A DNA stretch of 64,000 nucleotides from Paenibacillus sp. 37 (GCF_008386395.1 NZ_CP043761.1:1550001-1614000), one strand, 5' to 3'; numbered from the stretch's first letter, positions 16,963-26,341 are shown. Notes: generated by a model not told the origin, from the sequence alone. Program-made: numbers and translations.

Positions 16963-19551
16963 TTAATTATCTTTTAAGTCTTCAACAGAATTGATATCCA
17001 TGTAAGTCGGAACAACCAGACCTTGTTTAACTCCTGTCATGCTGACAGCGATATCTTCAATCTGGTCACCATATGTCTCCCAGTAGTCCCCATGTGTAAG
17101 CGGGAGCCAAACGGCTGGAGAAGCATCAATATCACCTGCTGCCAAGCCTGCCCACATTGGACCAGCTTCGACTTGCAGTGCTTTGACTGTGTAACCGAGA
17201 TCCGTCTCAAGCACATACTTCATCAGGTTGGTACTCGCAATTTCAGAGTCCCATGCAACATAACCGAGACGTAAATTGTCACCTTTAACCGGGGTTAACC
17301 CCTTGGTCCATTCTTCAATTTGGTCCGGATGTTTTTCTGCATAAGTCTTGGCAGCTTCTTCAGGCGAAACGCCCTTTTGAATGTCTACCATGATTTCACT
17401 CATTTGATCCGCAGTCCAATTAAAACGAGAGAAGAACTCATAGGCAACGGGATGATCTTCTTTGATTCCCTTACGTCCAACCGTGTGAACTTCCTCTGCA
17501 TCGCCGAAAATTAAGTCGGGATCGTCCAAATACTTCAGATCATACTGATTGAACATCCAGTGCGGAGTCCAACCCGTAACGATGATGGGTTCTTCATTTT
17601 TATAAGCTTTGTCCAGCGATGCAGTCATCGCGGCTCCGGAGCCTTCGATTAGATTCCAGTTTGACAAATCATAATGCTTAATGGCGTTTGCTGTGGCCTT
17701 CATCAGACCTGCACCTGGATCAATACCAACGATTTGGTGATTAACCTCTTCGCCCACATTAGCACTTGCCGATGGAGTGGAAGAAGCGGCACCTGTCTCC
17801 AGATCTGCAATCGAATTGACTTCAGTCATGTAACTAGGAACCACGAGGCCTGTACGTACACCTGTCATATTGGCCCCCAGATCGTCCACCTGGTCTTTGT
17901 AACGTTCCCAGTAGTCTGCGTGTGTCAATGGCAGCCAAGCTGCTGGAGAGGCATCTACGTCGCCTGAGGCAACACCCGTCCACATGGGTCCGGCTTCGAC
18001 TTGCAGAGCGTTAACTTTATAACCCAATTCGTTTTCCATCACATATTTCAGCAAGTTCGTACTTGCGATTTCGGAATCCCAAGCCACATAGCTCAGTTTG
18101 AATGCATCACCGTTCACTGGAGTCAGACCTTTGGTCCACTCAGCAATCTGATCGGCATGTTTCTCAGCATAAGCTTTAGCTGCTTCTTCTGCGGATGTGC
18201 CATCCTGGATAGCAGTCATCATTTCACCCATGTCATCCGAGGTCCATTGGAAACGGGACAGGAATTCAAATGCAACAGGGTGATCTTCTTTCAGACCTTT
18301 ACGGGCGATGGTGTGAATTTCTTCAGCATCACCGAAAGATTTCTCCGGATCTTCCAGATATTTCAGATCATATTTGTTGAACATCCAGTGTGGAGTCCAA
18401 CCTGTAATGATAATTGGATCTTCATTTTTGATCGCTTTGTCCAGCGTGGCCGTCATGGCTGCACCAGAGCCTTCAATCAGAGTCCAGTCAGTCAATTTAT
18501 AGTCTTCGATCGCTTTTGCCGCGGACTTCATGATACCAGCCCCTGGATCGATACCGATAATCTGATAGTTTACTTCTTGACCTACAGCATTGGCTGCTGA
18601 ATTGTTGCCACCAGCCGAAGTTGTACCACCAACGAAGTATTGTGAGAAACCAGCTACAAGCACAAGGAATGTTGCCGCAGCAGTGATCCATGCTTTTTGC
18701 TTGGCTGTAATGCGTGAGTTCTTTTTACGACCTGGCATAAACACATTTTGTGTAAAACGGTCCAGGACAATCGCGAGTACAACAACGGCCAGACCGGCTT
18801 CGAAACCTTTACCGATTTGAAGCTGTGTTACAGCACGATAGACTTCCGCACCAATACCTTGTGCACCGATCATGGATGCAATAACAACCATGGACAGTGA
18901 CAGCATGATGGTCTGGTTAATACCGGACATCACGGTAGGCAAAGCGAGTGGAAGTTGTACTTTGAACAACTTTTGCATGGAAGTTGAGCCGAATGCATCA
19001 GCTGCTTCAACCAATTCGCCAGATACCTGTCTGATACCCAGGTGAGTCAGACGAATCGTTGGCGGAATCGCAAATATAACGGATGCGATAACACCTGGAA
19101 CGACACCAAGACTAAAGAATGTAACCGCAGGCAGCAAGTAGACAAATGCAGGCATCGTCTGCATGAAGTCAAGCAGCGGAGTAATGATACGCGCCGCAGT
19201 TTTACTGTATGCGAGCCAGATTCCGACAGGTACACCAAGCAAGATTGATACCAATCCTGAAGTGATAACCAGACCGAGTGTGTCCATCGATTGGGACCAG
19301 TAGCCCAAGTTATCAACGAGCAAGAACCCGATAACCGTAAATAGTGTAAGTGGGAGTCGACCTACAATAAAAGCAAGAACACCTAATATCGCAATGAACA
19401 GGAGCGGATGGGGCAACATAAACAGCCCGGAGAAATATCCGACAACCGCTTGAATAACGGTGGAAATTACATTAAACAATCCGGAGAGCGAGGAGCTCAT
19501 CCAGTCAACGATGGATTCAATCCACGACGCTAGTGGTATTTTGGGAATCAT
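16963..19551 (-). CDS. opuAB: OpuA-type osmoprotectant permease fused to two tandem binding modules
   Basis: An 862-aa fusion. Residues about 45-275 form the OpuAB/ProW-type permease (docking region ELVEAADAFGSTSMQKLFKV). A further helix at about 288-306 exports the C-terminus. Then come two homologous OpuAC-type modules, about 324-585 and 600-862. Both carry the ligand-cage motifs TGWTPHWMF, YVAWDSEIASTN and EAGPMW. In each module the IGIDPGAG...TGWTPHW half precedes the YVAWDSE...AWLP half, opposite to the order I remember for B. subtilis OpuAC, so the modules appear circularly permuted. A strong AAAGGAGG precedes the ATG, which overlaps the end of the ATPase gene by 35 bp. Likely substrates are glycine betaine or proline betaine under osmotic stress. 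Confidence 0.92.
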   Translation of the reverse strand: MIPKIPLASWIESIVDWMSSSLSGLFNVISTVIQAVVGYFSGLFMLPHPLLFIAILGVLAFIVGRLPLTLFTVIGFLLVDNLGYWSQSMDTLGLVITSGLVSILLGVPVGIWLAYSKTAARIITPLLDFMQTMPAFVYLLPAVTFFSLGVVPGVIASVIFAIPPTIRLTHLGIRQVSGELVEAADAFGSTSMQKLFKVQLPLALPTVMSGINQTIMLSLSMVVIASMIGAQGIGAEVYRAVTQLQIGKGFEAGLAVVVLAIVLDRFTQNVFMPGRKKNSRITAKQKAWITAAATFLVLVAGFSQYFVGGTTSAGGNNSAANAVGQEVNYQIIGIDPGAGIMKSAAKAIEDYKLTDWTLIEGSGAAMTATLDKAIKNEDPIIITGWTPHWMFNKYDLKYLEDPEKSFGDAEEIHTIARKGLKEDHPVAFEFLSRFQWTSDDMGEMMTAIQDGTSAEEAAKAYAEKHADQIAEWTKGLTPVNGDAFKLSYVAWDSEIASTNLLKYVMENELGYKVNALQVEAGPMWTGVASGDVDASPAAWLPLTHADYWERYKDQVDDLGANMTGVRTGLVVPSYMTEVNSIADLETGAASSTPSASANVGEEVNHQIVGIDPGAGLMKATANAIKHYDLSNWNLIEGSGAAMTASLDKAYKNEEPIIVTGWTPHWMFNQYDLKYLDDPDLIFGDAEEVHTVGRKGIKEDHPVAYEFFSRFNWTADQMSEIMVDIQKGVSPEEAAKTYAEKHPDQIEEWTKGLTPVKGDNLRLGYVAWDSEIASTNLMKYVLETDLGYTVKALQVEAGPMWAGLAAGDIDASPAVWLPLTHGDYWETYGDQIEDIAVSMTGVKQGLVVPTYMDINSVEDLKDN

Positions 19552-20746
19552 TCACAAGTTCCTCCTTTACTGCAACTTCACCGCTAAGTGCACCCAGCAG
19601 GGCACCGCGGACGATAACACCTTGCAGACGGCCATTCTCACCAACAACAGCGAGAGGCACATGGGCTGAACTTACAATCTCGAACAATTCATGAATCAGG
19701 GTCTCAGGCGACACAGTAGGCCCGTCCGTGATCAGAATGTCTTTTAATACTTTGTTTTCACGCATCGCACGAGAAGCGTCTTCTGCTGTAATGACACCAA
19801 GCAGCTTCTTCGAACGGTCAATGACAAACAGGTTGGAAACGCCACTTTCGCGCATTAATTCGAGGGCAACACGAGGACCACGATCAAGCGTAATTGTTTC
19901 AGGGCGACGCATTACGTGAGATGCTGTAAGGACCTTGGACAGATCCACGTCTTCGACGAAGCGGGCCACGTATGAGTTGGCCGGTTGAATCATGATTTCT
20001 TCCGGTGTACCGATCTGCACAACTGCGCCGTCTTTCATGAGGGCAATACGATCGCCGATGCGCAGCGCTTCGTCCAAGTCATGGGTAATGAAAATAATGG
20101 TCTTTTTCATTTTATCCTGAAGCTCGATCAACTCATCTTGCATATCACGGCGAATCAATGGATCAAGAGCACTGAAGGCTTCATCCATCAGTAGTACTTC
20201 CGGGTCATTGGCAAGTGCACGCGCCAAGCCGACACGTTGCTGCATCCCGCCACTGAGTTCATCTGGCATTTTGTCTTCCCAGCCTTTAAGGCCAACCAAC
20301 TCCAGTGAAGTTTTCGCCTTCTCCCGGCGTACTTCCTTATCCACTTTTTGTATTTCCAATCCATACTCCACATTATCAAGAACGGTACGGTGCGGGAACA
20401 ACGCAAACTTCTGGAAGACCATGCTAATCGTTTTCCGGCGCACTTCGCGCAATTGTTCTTTGTTCATCTTGCGTAGATCCTTACCATGGACCAGAATTTC
20501 TCCGGATGTTGGTTCAATCAAACGGTTGAACATCCGAACCAGTGTGGATTTACCACTCCCGGACAGTCCCATAATAACGAAAATCTCGCCTTCTTTAATG
20601 TCCATGTTGACCCGGTTGACACCAACCGTTATCTGTTTTTCTTTGGCCAACTTTTCTTTACCCCAACCTTGCTCCAGTAATTGCAGACCTTGCTCGGTTT
20701 GGGGGCCAAACAATTTACTTACGTTTTTCACTTCAAGTATGGTCAT
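19517..20746 (-). CDS. opuAA: OpuA-type ABC ATPase with C-terminal CBS domains
   Basis: A 409-aa cytoplasmic ATPase of a glycine-betaine importer. Walker A GLSGSGKST (about residues 60-68), Q-loop FQKFALFPH, signature LSGGMQQR, Walker B VLLMDEAFSALD and switch His in FITHDLDEA are all intact. Two CBS domains (about 285-400; LTASHVMRRPETI, VITAEDASRAM) form the ionic-strength sensor known from OpuA. The ATG at 20746 follows AAGGGGTG; upstream in-frame ATGs lack such a site. It is the first gene of the operon with the permease/binding fusion. Its Shine-Dalgarno AGAAGGGGT is perfectly complementary over 9 nt to the C-rich segment of the two putative small RNAs at 5.1 and 8.8 kb. Confidence 0.93.
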   Translation of the reverse strand: MTILEVKNVSKLFGPQTEQGLQLLEQGWGKEKLAKEKQITVGVNRVNMDIKEGEIFVIMGLSGSGKSTLVRMFNRLIEPTSGEILVHGKDLRKMNKEQLREVRRKTISMVFQKFALFPHRTVLDNVEYGLEIQKVDKEVRREKAKTSLELVGLKGWEDKMPDELSGGMQQRVGLARALANDPEVLLMDEAFSALDPLIRRDMQDELIELQDKMKKTIIFITHDLDEALRIGDRIALMKDGAVVQIGTPEEIMIQPANSYVARFVEDVDLSKVLTASHVMRRPETITLDRGPRVALELMRESGVSNLFVIDRSKKLLGVITAEDASRAMRENKVLKDILITDGPTVSPETLIHELFEIVSSAHVPLAVVGENGRLQGVIVRGALLGALSGEVAVKEELVNDSQNTTSVVD

Positions 20747-20927
20747 GTTTTCACCCCTTCTGATGTGTTGTGCACTTCGAACGGCTTTCAGCATCCATAA
20801 GCCCATACACTTATGCGCCCAGCCACGAAATCCGGTAGTTGTTGCTTCGCTTCCCGTCTTTCTGGGTAACGAGTTTAATACTAACAATACTTAACCAGTA
20901 TATCAACCGAATAAACAGTACATAATG

Positions 20928-20951
20928 TTTGTACAGTAAAAACTGTACAAA
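20928..20951. promoter_or_regulatory. Perfect palindrome, candidate GbsR-type operator
   Basis: TTTGTACAGT, AAAA, ACTGTACAAA: a perfect 10-bp inverted repeat with a 4-bp spacer, between opuAA and the divergent GbsR-type gene, about 180 bp upstream of opuAA. A half site (CAGTACAT) lies just beside it. On the minus strand a -35-like TTGATA and a -10-like TAGTAT, 17 bp apart, follow closer to opuAA. Binding by the neighbouring regulator is inference. Confidence 0.55.
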
Positions 20952-21247
20952 GTTTCTCGTCCAAATACTCCGTCATTCTCCTTATTCTGGCTAATAAGGC
21001 AGCTTTACATTTGACATTGCTTTTCCTACAATAGAAAATGAGCTGAATTGAAGCTGAATTTTTTGGTTAAAAGATAGTCATAGGCAATTGTAGCCTGGTA
21101 AAGTTCCCATTTTCATACATTGGGTGAATGAAAGCCCTCTGGCATATATGATGTCCGGCCGAGTGCTTTCCCATGTAAGCAGGACTTTTAAAGTGTTGCA
21201 ATTATTTCGCCAAAGACTGTGGAATGTTCAGAATGGAGGTTGCAAGC

Positions 21248-21823
21248 ATGGGCTTGGACCATTTACAAGAGGAACAGCAGGCAACCGTGCTGAAGATTCG
21301 TAAGCGCGTCATTGAAGCCATTGGACGTAATATGGATCTCTACGGGGTTACGCTGTCTACGGGACACTTATATGGATTGCTATTTTTTGCAGACAAACCA
21401 ATGACCCTTGACGATATGGGACGGGAAATGGAAATGAGCAAAACGAGTATGAGTACAGGTGTACGAACACTGCTGGATTTGAAAATGGTAAATAAAGTGT
21501 GGAGCAAGGGCTCCAGAAAAGACCTATATGAAGTGGAATATGACTGGCATCAGACATTTACGGATTATTTTGCAATTAAGTGGAGAAAAGCCGTGGAGAG
21601 TAACCTTCAGATTCTGCGCAAATCGATTGAAGAACTGAATCGACTAGTCGATGATTTGGATGAAGAGGCGGATGCTGAACTTATCCACATCCTGATGGAA
21701 GACAAACACAAAGTTTTGCAAGCGGAAGCATATTACAAATGGTTGGATCGGTTGATTGATACCATGGAAAATGAAGAGATATACAAGCTGGTTCCGAAGG
21801 AAGAGATTAAGGAACATTCATAA
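21248..21823 (+). CDS. GbsR/MarR-type regulator, probable repressor of opuA
   Basis: A 191-aa protein with a winged-helix DNA-binding domain (about residues 30-100: LYGLLFFADKPMTLDDMGREMEMSKTSMSTGVRTLLD) followed by a helical dimerisation region. This layout and size match GbsR of B. subtilis (about 180 aa), which senses choline and represses choline and osmoprotectant genes. GGAGGTT lies six bases before the ATG at 21248; an in-frame ATG at 21224 has none. It is divergent from the osmoprotectant operon across a 500-bp gap that contains a perfect palindrome. A role in shutting off opuA is therefore likely; the ligand (choline, betaine or other) is unknown. Confidence 0.85.
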   Translation: MGLDHLQEEQQATVLKIRKRVIEAIGRNMDLYGVTLSTGHLYGLLFFADKPMTLDDMGREMEMSKTSMSTGVRTLLDLKMVNKVWSKGSRKDLYEVEYDWHQTFTDYFAIKWRKAVESNLQILRKSIEELNRLVDDLDEEADAELIHILMEDKHKVLQAEAYYKWLDRLIDTMENEEIYKLVPKEEIKEHS

Positions 21824-21830
21824 TGACATG

Positions 21831-21868
21831 CGAAGGGCCCTTTCCGTTATAGGAGAGGGCCCTTTGGC
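21831..21868 (+). terminator. Hairpin after the GbsR-type gene
   Basis: Stem AAGGGCCCTTTCC with GGAGAGGGCCCTTT and loop GTTATA. The T tract is short, so this is a moderate terminator at best. Confidence 0.5.
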
Positions 21869-21950
21869 CTGTGCAATATCTTACTGAATTATAATGAAGG
21901 AACACGATGTAAAAGATAATCTTGCCCATCGTATCAACCTATGTTCACAT

Positions 21951-23591
21951 CTAATGTCCGATCAGACCTGCCTGAGGAAAGACTACAGACTGCTGAGTAA
22001 TCTGTTCCAGTTCATTTAGAATCTGCAGATGTCCAGCCGGAGTCCAGCATAACTGTTGCCAATTCGAGATATCGTGAACGTTACCATACAATACAGCAGG
22101 GGATCGATTCCATGATGCCGTTTGTTTCATGCGTCGGAACAGCTTTTCACTGACAGGCTGGAGCGAAGCACGATGGATTAACAGGTAATCCGTGTCAAGT
22201 ACGGGGATACTATCCGCTGCATACTCATTTCTGGGACTTTCGGGAGATACAAGCTGAGCAGGCTGGAGTCCCAATTCAGCATACAATAATTGATTTAATG
22301 GATGCTCGCCAGTTCCTTGTAAACGGATGAACTGATTCGTAACCTCCATCAGAGCCAACCGTTTTTGTCCGAAATAGGGTTGCAGGTTCAGGCTTGCTTC
22401 AAGCTTGCGAAACACAAGTTCTTTGAAATTTAGCAACGCTTGCTTCTCACGTCCGACCAGTTCGGCTATGCGAATATGGTTCTTTTTCCAGTCATCAGTG
22501 GACTCCAAGATGATGGTGGGTGCAATACTTTTCAGGTGATCGTAATAGGGCTCGTGGTAAAAGTCACCGATGATCAAGTCTGGCTTCGCCTGCCGAAGTT
22601 GATCGAATTGTTTGGTTAATCGGCGTTCTTGTTCATATTCATCCGATTCTCGGTCAAACAGACCTTCACCTTCCAGCACAGCTACCGGGCGCAGTCCAAG
22701 CGAGGCCAAGTTCTCATGGAATCCCATAATGGATGCCGTAGCTACGCGAAGTTGATCTCTTTTCATATATACGCTGGGAGCAATCCCCAAGGTTTGTTTG
22801 AATTTGCGGCTAAAATAATACTCATTGCCATACCCGACAGATACCGCGACGTTTTTGAGGACACAGGATTCCTCTGTCAGCTGTTTCTTGGCTTCGTCTA
22901 TACGTAAACGATTCAGGTAATCGGTCGGTGACATGCCTTTGGCCTTCTTGAAACTGCGTGAATAAGAGCTTGGTGTGAGTCCAGCAATCTTGGCAAGCTG
23001 ATCCATGCTGATTCCTTCACTCATGTAACGTCGCATATACATAATACTGCGTTCCAAGGCAGGGTCTACTTTCTCATGATTGGCTTCCAGCCGGTTCTCT
23101 GAGAGAAATTGCAGCAGTTCATGCAGCTGGCTATGTATGCTGATAAAGTGATCCGGTTGAAGACCTCGATAGGTTTCATACAGTTGTTCCAAACGTAATA
23201 CAGCCTCCTGCTCATGACGAACCAGCAACCTGCCCGTCTGCCAATCCAGCGGGAAGGCGGGTGATGAGGTCATTTTCCATTCACCGCGCACTTGATGCAA
23301 ACAAACCGTATCCATGCTTAGCAATATACATTCGGTCACATTCGAGCGCGCAGCGGCCTCAATGGTTGTTCCTGGCTTCAGTACAAACAAGTTGCCCGCT
23401 TGCGCCGTATAGACTGTATCATTCAGGACCAGAACACCGTCTCCTTGCAAAATAAGACAGAGCATGGGCCGTGACACCGTCTTGCCTTGCACACGGAAAT
23501 TCTCCCCACGACGCACACGGCACATGGAGGAGAGGAGTGGTAGAGATGAGGTTTCAGCAACGAAGGGAAACTGTTCAGTCATACGGACCAT
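21951..23591 (-). CDS. btr: Btr-like AraC regulator fused to a siderophore-binding domain
   Basis: A 546-aa fusion. It has an N-terminal cupin-like part (about residues 1-140), an AraC HTH region (about 165-270: SMDQLAKIAGLTPSSYSRSFKKA, GYGNEYYFSRKFKQTLG) and a C-terminal periplasmic-binding-protein-like domain (about 275-540: PVAVLEGEG, KPDLIIGDFYHEP, FGQKRLALMEV). The same three-part layout is found in B. subtilis Btr (YbbB), which binds bacillibactin in the cytoplasm and activates the feuABC uptake genes. A near-perfect Fur box just upstream fits iron-repressed expression. The ribosome binding site is poor. No siderophore transporter genes adjoin it here, so its target lies elsewhere, and the effector is not known to be bacillibactin. 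Confidence 0.85.
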   Translation of the reverse strand: MVRMTEQFPFVAETSSLPLLSSMCRVRRGENFRVQGKTVSRPMLCLILQGDGVLVLNDTVYTAQAGNLFVLKPGTTIEAAARSNVTECILLSMDTVCLHQVRGEWKMTSSPAFPLDWQTGRLLVRHEQEAVLRLEQLYETYRGLQPDHFISIHSQLHELLQFLSENRLEANHEKVDPALERSIMYMRRYMSEGISMDQLAKIAGLTPSSYSRSFKKAKGMSPTDYLNRLRIDEAKKQLTEESCVLKNVAVSVGYGNEYYFSRKFKQTLGIAPSVYMKRDQLRVATASIMGFHENLASLGLRPVAVLEGEGLFDRESDEYEQERRLTKQFDQLRQAKPDLIIGDFYHEPYYDHLKSIAPTIILESTDDWKKNHIRIAELVGREKQALLNFKELVFRKLEASLNLQPYFGQKRLALMEVTNQFIRLQGTGEHPLNQLLYAELGLQPAQLVSPESPRNEYAADSIPVLDTDYLLIHRASLQPVSEKLFRRMKQTASWNRSPAVLYGNVHDISNWQQLCWTPAGHLQILNELEQITQQSVVFPQAGLIGH

Positions 23592-23610
23592 TCTTTTGTC
23601 TCATTTTCTT

Positions 23611-23629
23611 AATGATAACAATTATCATT
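23611..23629 (-). promoter_or_regulatory. Fur box upstream of the Btr-like gene
   Basis: AATGATAACAATTATCATT contains the 7-1-7 Fur core TGATAAC-A-ATTATCA with one mismatch to perfect dyad symmetry. It lies 20 bp upstream of the start codon, where it would block the promoter when iron is abundant. Confidence 0.8.
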
Positions 23630-23670
23630 CTCATATGGAAGATGTTTTTTAAAAATAGTTTTCGACAACC

Positions 23671-23718
23671 CAAAAAGGATTACCAAGAGCCACTAGGGCT
23701 ACCAGGTAATCCTTTTTG
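23671..23718 (-). terminator. Bidirectional terminator after the DUF5050-like gene
   Basis: Perfect stem CAAAAAGGATTACC with GGTAATCCTTTTTG. An inner AGCC/GGCT hairpin fills the loop. Confidence 0.8.
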
Positions 23719-23768
23719 TTATGGATAAGTCCGTAGAATGAGCTACATGCTTGAATCAACATTATATG

Positions 23769-25055
23769 TTAGTACGGTGTTACCAACAGAATATTGTCGA
23801 GGAAAACGTCACTCATTACTTTTTTTCCTGTTCCACCCGTTTGCACGTGATACAAGCGATATTGATCTTTGGCATTGATGTAGAAGAGACCCGCAACATC
23901 ATCTCTGATATGGAATGCATCCCATTCGTCCCCGGTAAGTTTCGTTACCTTGAGAGCTGTATTGACCGAATAGAGTCCGTTGTTGCCCGAAATGTATGCA
24001 GCCGTAGATGTACCATTGGTCAATTGATTCGCAACATACGTTACATTTGTCAGGTTCAGGTTGGCGGATTTGGTCACTTTGTTGCCCGAGACCGTTTTGG
24101 CATAAGCCTTTTTGTCTGCATCAATAAGGACAACCTTGTCTGTACCTAAGGCACTTACTTCACGAACGCTCTTGTTATGAAGCTGAAGTGTTTTGGCTGA
24201 AGTTGTTAACGCAAACGCTTTGCCTTTGGCATAATTGTAATCCTTATTGCTGTCGAGAACGATTCCTTTGTTATACACGTAAAGATTGTTTCCCCAACCA
24301 CCGGAATATACAGCATTCACATCCAGTTTGGCTTTGGGATTAACAGCGGTCGCTTTACCAGTGTTGTAGTTCACCTTATACATGACAACAGCATTGGTGG
24401 AATAGAAATCCTCGTACGGGTCTGTATTTACCATCAGTTGCAGTTCGTTTTTGGCTTGATTTGTAAAATAACGTCCTTCCACTGCGCCTGCGGCAATCCG
24501 CTGCACAGCTCCAGAACCGTTGGACGTTTTGGACACGATCCACGTGTTTCCATTAACCAACGCATTATAGTAGGCACGCCCTTTGGTTACCAGGAGGAAT
24601 GGGAAGTCGGTATCAGCCTTGTCAGCAATCTTTGTGACAGCTGAAGCGTCACTATTGCCATTCGCGCGATAAATGGTACCTGTAGCATCCAGATAATAGA
24701 TGAATCCGTTATCCGTATAATAGCTGAGTACATCTGTAGCAAATGTCTCTGCCGCATCGCTGGACCCGTCATTTGGAACCCGAAGCAATGTTGTGGAAGA
24801 AGCAGTCTGCGTGTAGTAGAGATAAGAGCCTGCCCCGTGCAAGTCCACACCTTGGAAATCAATTAATACTTCTGTTGTATTGCTGCCATCCGCGGAAACT
24901 TTGTACAAAACTCCGTCGGACTCATAATACACTGTGGATTGGCTAAGTGAAGCTGCCTGGGCTGCGGTTCCACCTCCCAATGTCATTGCTGCAATGAGTG
25001 TAAATAACAGCAATGTACAGATGGTGCGTTGCAAGTATGTATACCTTGTTTTCAT
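23769..25055 (-). CDS. Secreted beta-propeller-like protein (DUF5050 type)
   Basis: A 428-aa protein with a Sec signal peptide (hydrophobic residues about 10-32, cleavage near AAQAA). The mature chain has regularly spaced Y/F-Y strand motifs followed by small-residue turns: VYYESDGVLYKVSADGSN, YLYYTQTASSTTLLRVPNDG, FIYYLDATGTIYRANGN and LFYINAKDQYRLYHVQTGG. This spacing is typical of the DUF5050-type repeats that form beta-propellers in Firmicute cell-surface proteins. Function is unknown; such proteins are thought to bind ligands or the cell wall. AAGGGG lies about 11 bases before the ATG. It is a single-gene unit between the Fur-controlled regulator and an oxidoreductase pair on the other strand. 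Confidence 0.7.
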   Translation of the reverse strand: MKTRYTYLQRTICTLLLFTLIAAMTLGGGTAAQAASLSQSTVYYESDGVLYKVSADGSNTTEVLIDFQGVDLHGAGSYLYYTQTASSTTLLRVPNDGSSDAAETFATDVLSYYTDNGFIYYLDATGTIYRANGNSDASAVTKIADKADTDFPFLLVTKGRAYYNALVNGNTWIVSKTSNGSGAVQRIAAGAVEGRYFTNQAKNELQLMVNTDPYEDFYSTNAVVMYKVNYNTGKATAVNPKAKLDVNAVYSGGWGNNLYVYNKGIVLDSNKDYNYAKGKAFALTTSAKTLQLHNKSVREVSALGTDKVVLIDADKKAYAKTVSGNKVTKSANLNLTNVTYVANQLTNGTSTAAYISGNNGLYSVNTALKVTKLTGDEWDAFHIRDDVAGLFYINAKDQYRLYHVQTGGTGKKVMSDVFLDNILLVTPY

Positions 25056-25298
25056 TCGTTCATCGTCCCCTTCGTTCTTCTATATGTATGTCGTTAATTC
25101 CTTATGTTATATCGGTAAACTATGGAAGATATGTTAGATCTCAAACATGAAAAAAAGAAGAGAATGAAATTGAATTTCATAGTCATTCAAACCTGAAATC
25201 GAATTGCGAATGATGCTGCCAATCCGGTTCCAAATGATTCTCCGCCTGACTTGATCGTGATAACATAACATTCAACCAGAGCAGAGGAGTGAGCGATC

Positions 25299-26312
25299 AT
25301 GTTAATGAATGTGGCGATCATCGGATTTGGAAACGCAGTGGTGAATTATCATTTGCCTTATCTGGACAAAAAAGAAAACATCAAGGTGAAGACGATATAC
25401 CGTCGCGAGGAAGATCGGGTTGGCGATACAGAACGTGAGTTACTTTATCCCGAGATTACTTTTACAACGATTATCCAAGACATATTGCAGGATGATGAGA
25501 TTGAATTGATTGTTGTCGCTACCCATGTGGATAGCCATATAGAATACGCCAAGCTGGCCTTGGAACACGAGAAACATGTGCTGGTGGAGAAACCATTTGC
25601 CTCCACTTCTGCGGAAGCCAACGATATTTTTGAACTAGCCACTCGTAAAAATCTCATCGCCATGGCAAATCAAAATCGCAGATTTGATGGTGACTTCCTG
25701 ACATTGAAAAAAGTGATTGAGGGCGGCAAATTGGGGAATATTGTTGAAATCCAGTCCCACTATGATTATTTTCAGCCACAGTACGCGAGAAGTGGATTTG
25801 GATTGCTGCATGGTTTGGCTGTACATACGATCGATCAGTTAATCTCCATCTATGGCGTAGCTGACCGAATTGATTATGATGTTCGGAGTTTGATCGCGCC
25901 AGGTGAATCCGATGATTATATCGATATTGATTTTCGTTATGGACGAATGAAGGCCACGATTAAGTGCAGTCTGCTTGTGAAGATCGAACATCCAAAATTC
26001 ATTGTCCACGGTAATCGAGGGAGCTTTGTTAAATACAGCAGTGGGCATCAAACGAAAAATGGAGATGGACGAACCAGGGTATCCATTCAAGCTGAACCGG
26101 AGGATAACTGGGGGACGATTAGTTATGTGGACGATGAGGGAACATCACATACGGAGAAAGTCCCTTCGGAAGCGACAGACTATGGCATTTTATATGATCA
26201 ACTGCTTCAAGCCATTCGACATCACGGTGATAAACCGGTCAAGGATGAAGAGGTTTTATATGTATTGGATATTTTACATGACGGAATCGAAGCAGCGAAG
26301 AGAGCCAACTGA
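25299..26312 (+). CDS. Gfo/Idh/MocA-family oxidoreductase (first of pair)
   Basis: A 337-aa NAD(P)-dependent dehydrogenase-type protein. The N-terminal Rossmann fold has the GFGNAV nucleotide-binding loop (residues about 9-14) and the family hallmark EKPFAS (about 95-100). The C-terminal half is the alpha/beta substrate domain. Family members oxidise or reduce sugars, inositols or amino sugars. AGAGGAGTG precedes the ATG. A second family member starts 29 bp downstream, so they form an operon, and a MurR/RpiR regulator lies convergent just after. The substrate cannot be named; the set suggests catabolism of an unusual sugar or cyclitol. Confidence 0.85.
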   Translation: MLMNVAIIGFGNAVVNYHLPYLDKKENIKVKTIYRREEDRVGDTERELLYPEITFTTIIQDILQDDEIELIVVATHVDSHIEYAKLALEHEKHVLVEKPFASTSAEANDIFELATRKNLIAMANQNRRFDGDFLTLKKVIEGGKLGNIVEIQSHYDYFQPQYARSGFGLLHGLAVHTIDQLISIYGVADRIDYDVRSLIAPGESDDYIDIDFRYGRMKATIKCSLLVKIEHPKFIVHGNRGSFVKYSSGHQTKNGDGRTRVSIQAEPEDNWGTISYVDDEGTSHTEKVPSEATDYGILYDQLLQAIRHHGDKPVKDEEVLYVLDILHDGIEAAKRAN

Positions 26313-26341
26313 CAAACAACCAACGACAGGAGCGAAACGAT

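Noticed and set aside
18001..18600. A 199-aa + strand frame within the OpuA fusion region
   Set aside because: Antisense shadow of a strongly conserved gene; Cys/Phe/His-rich and motif-free.
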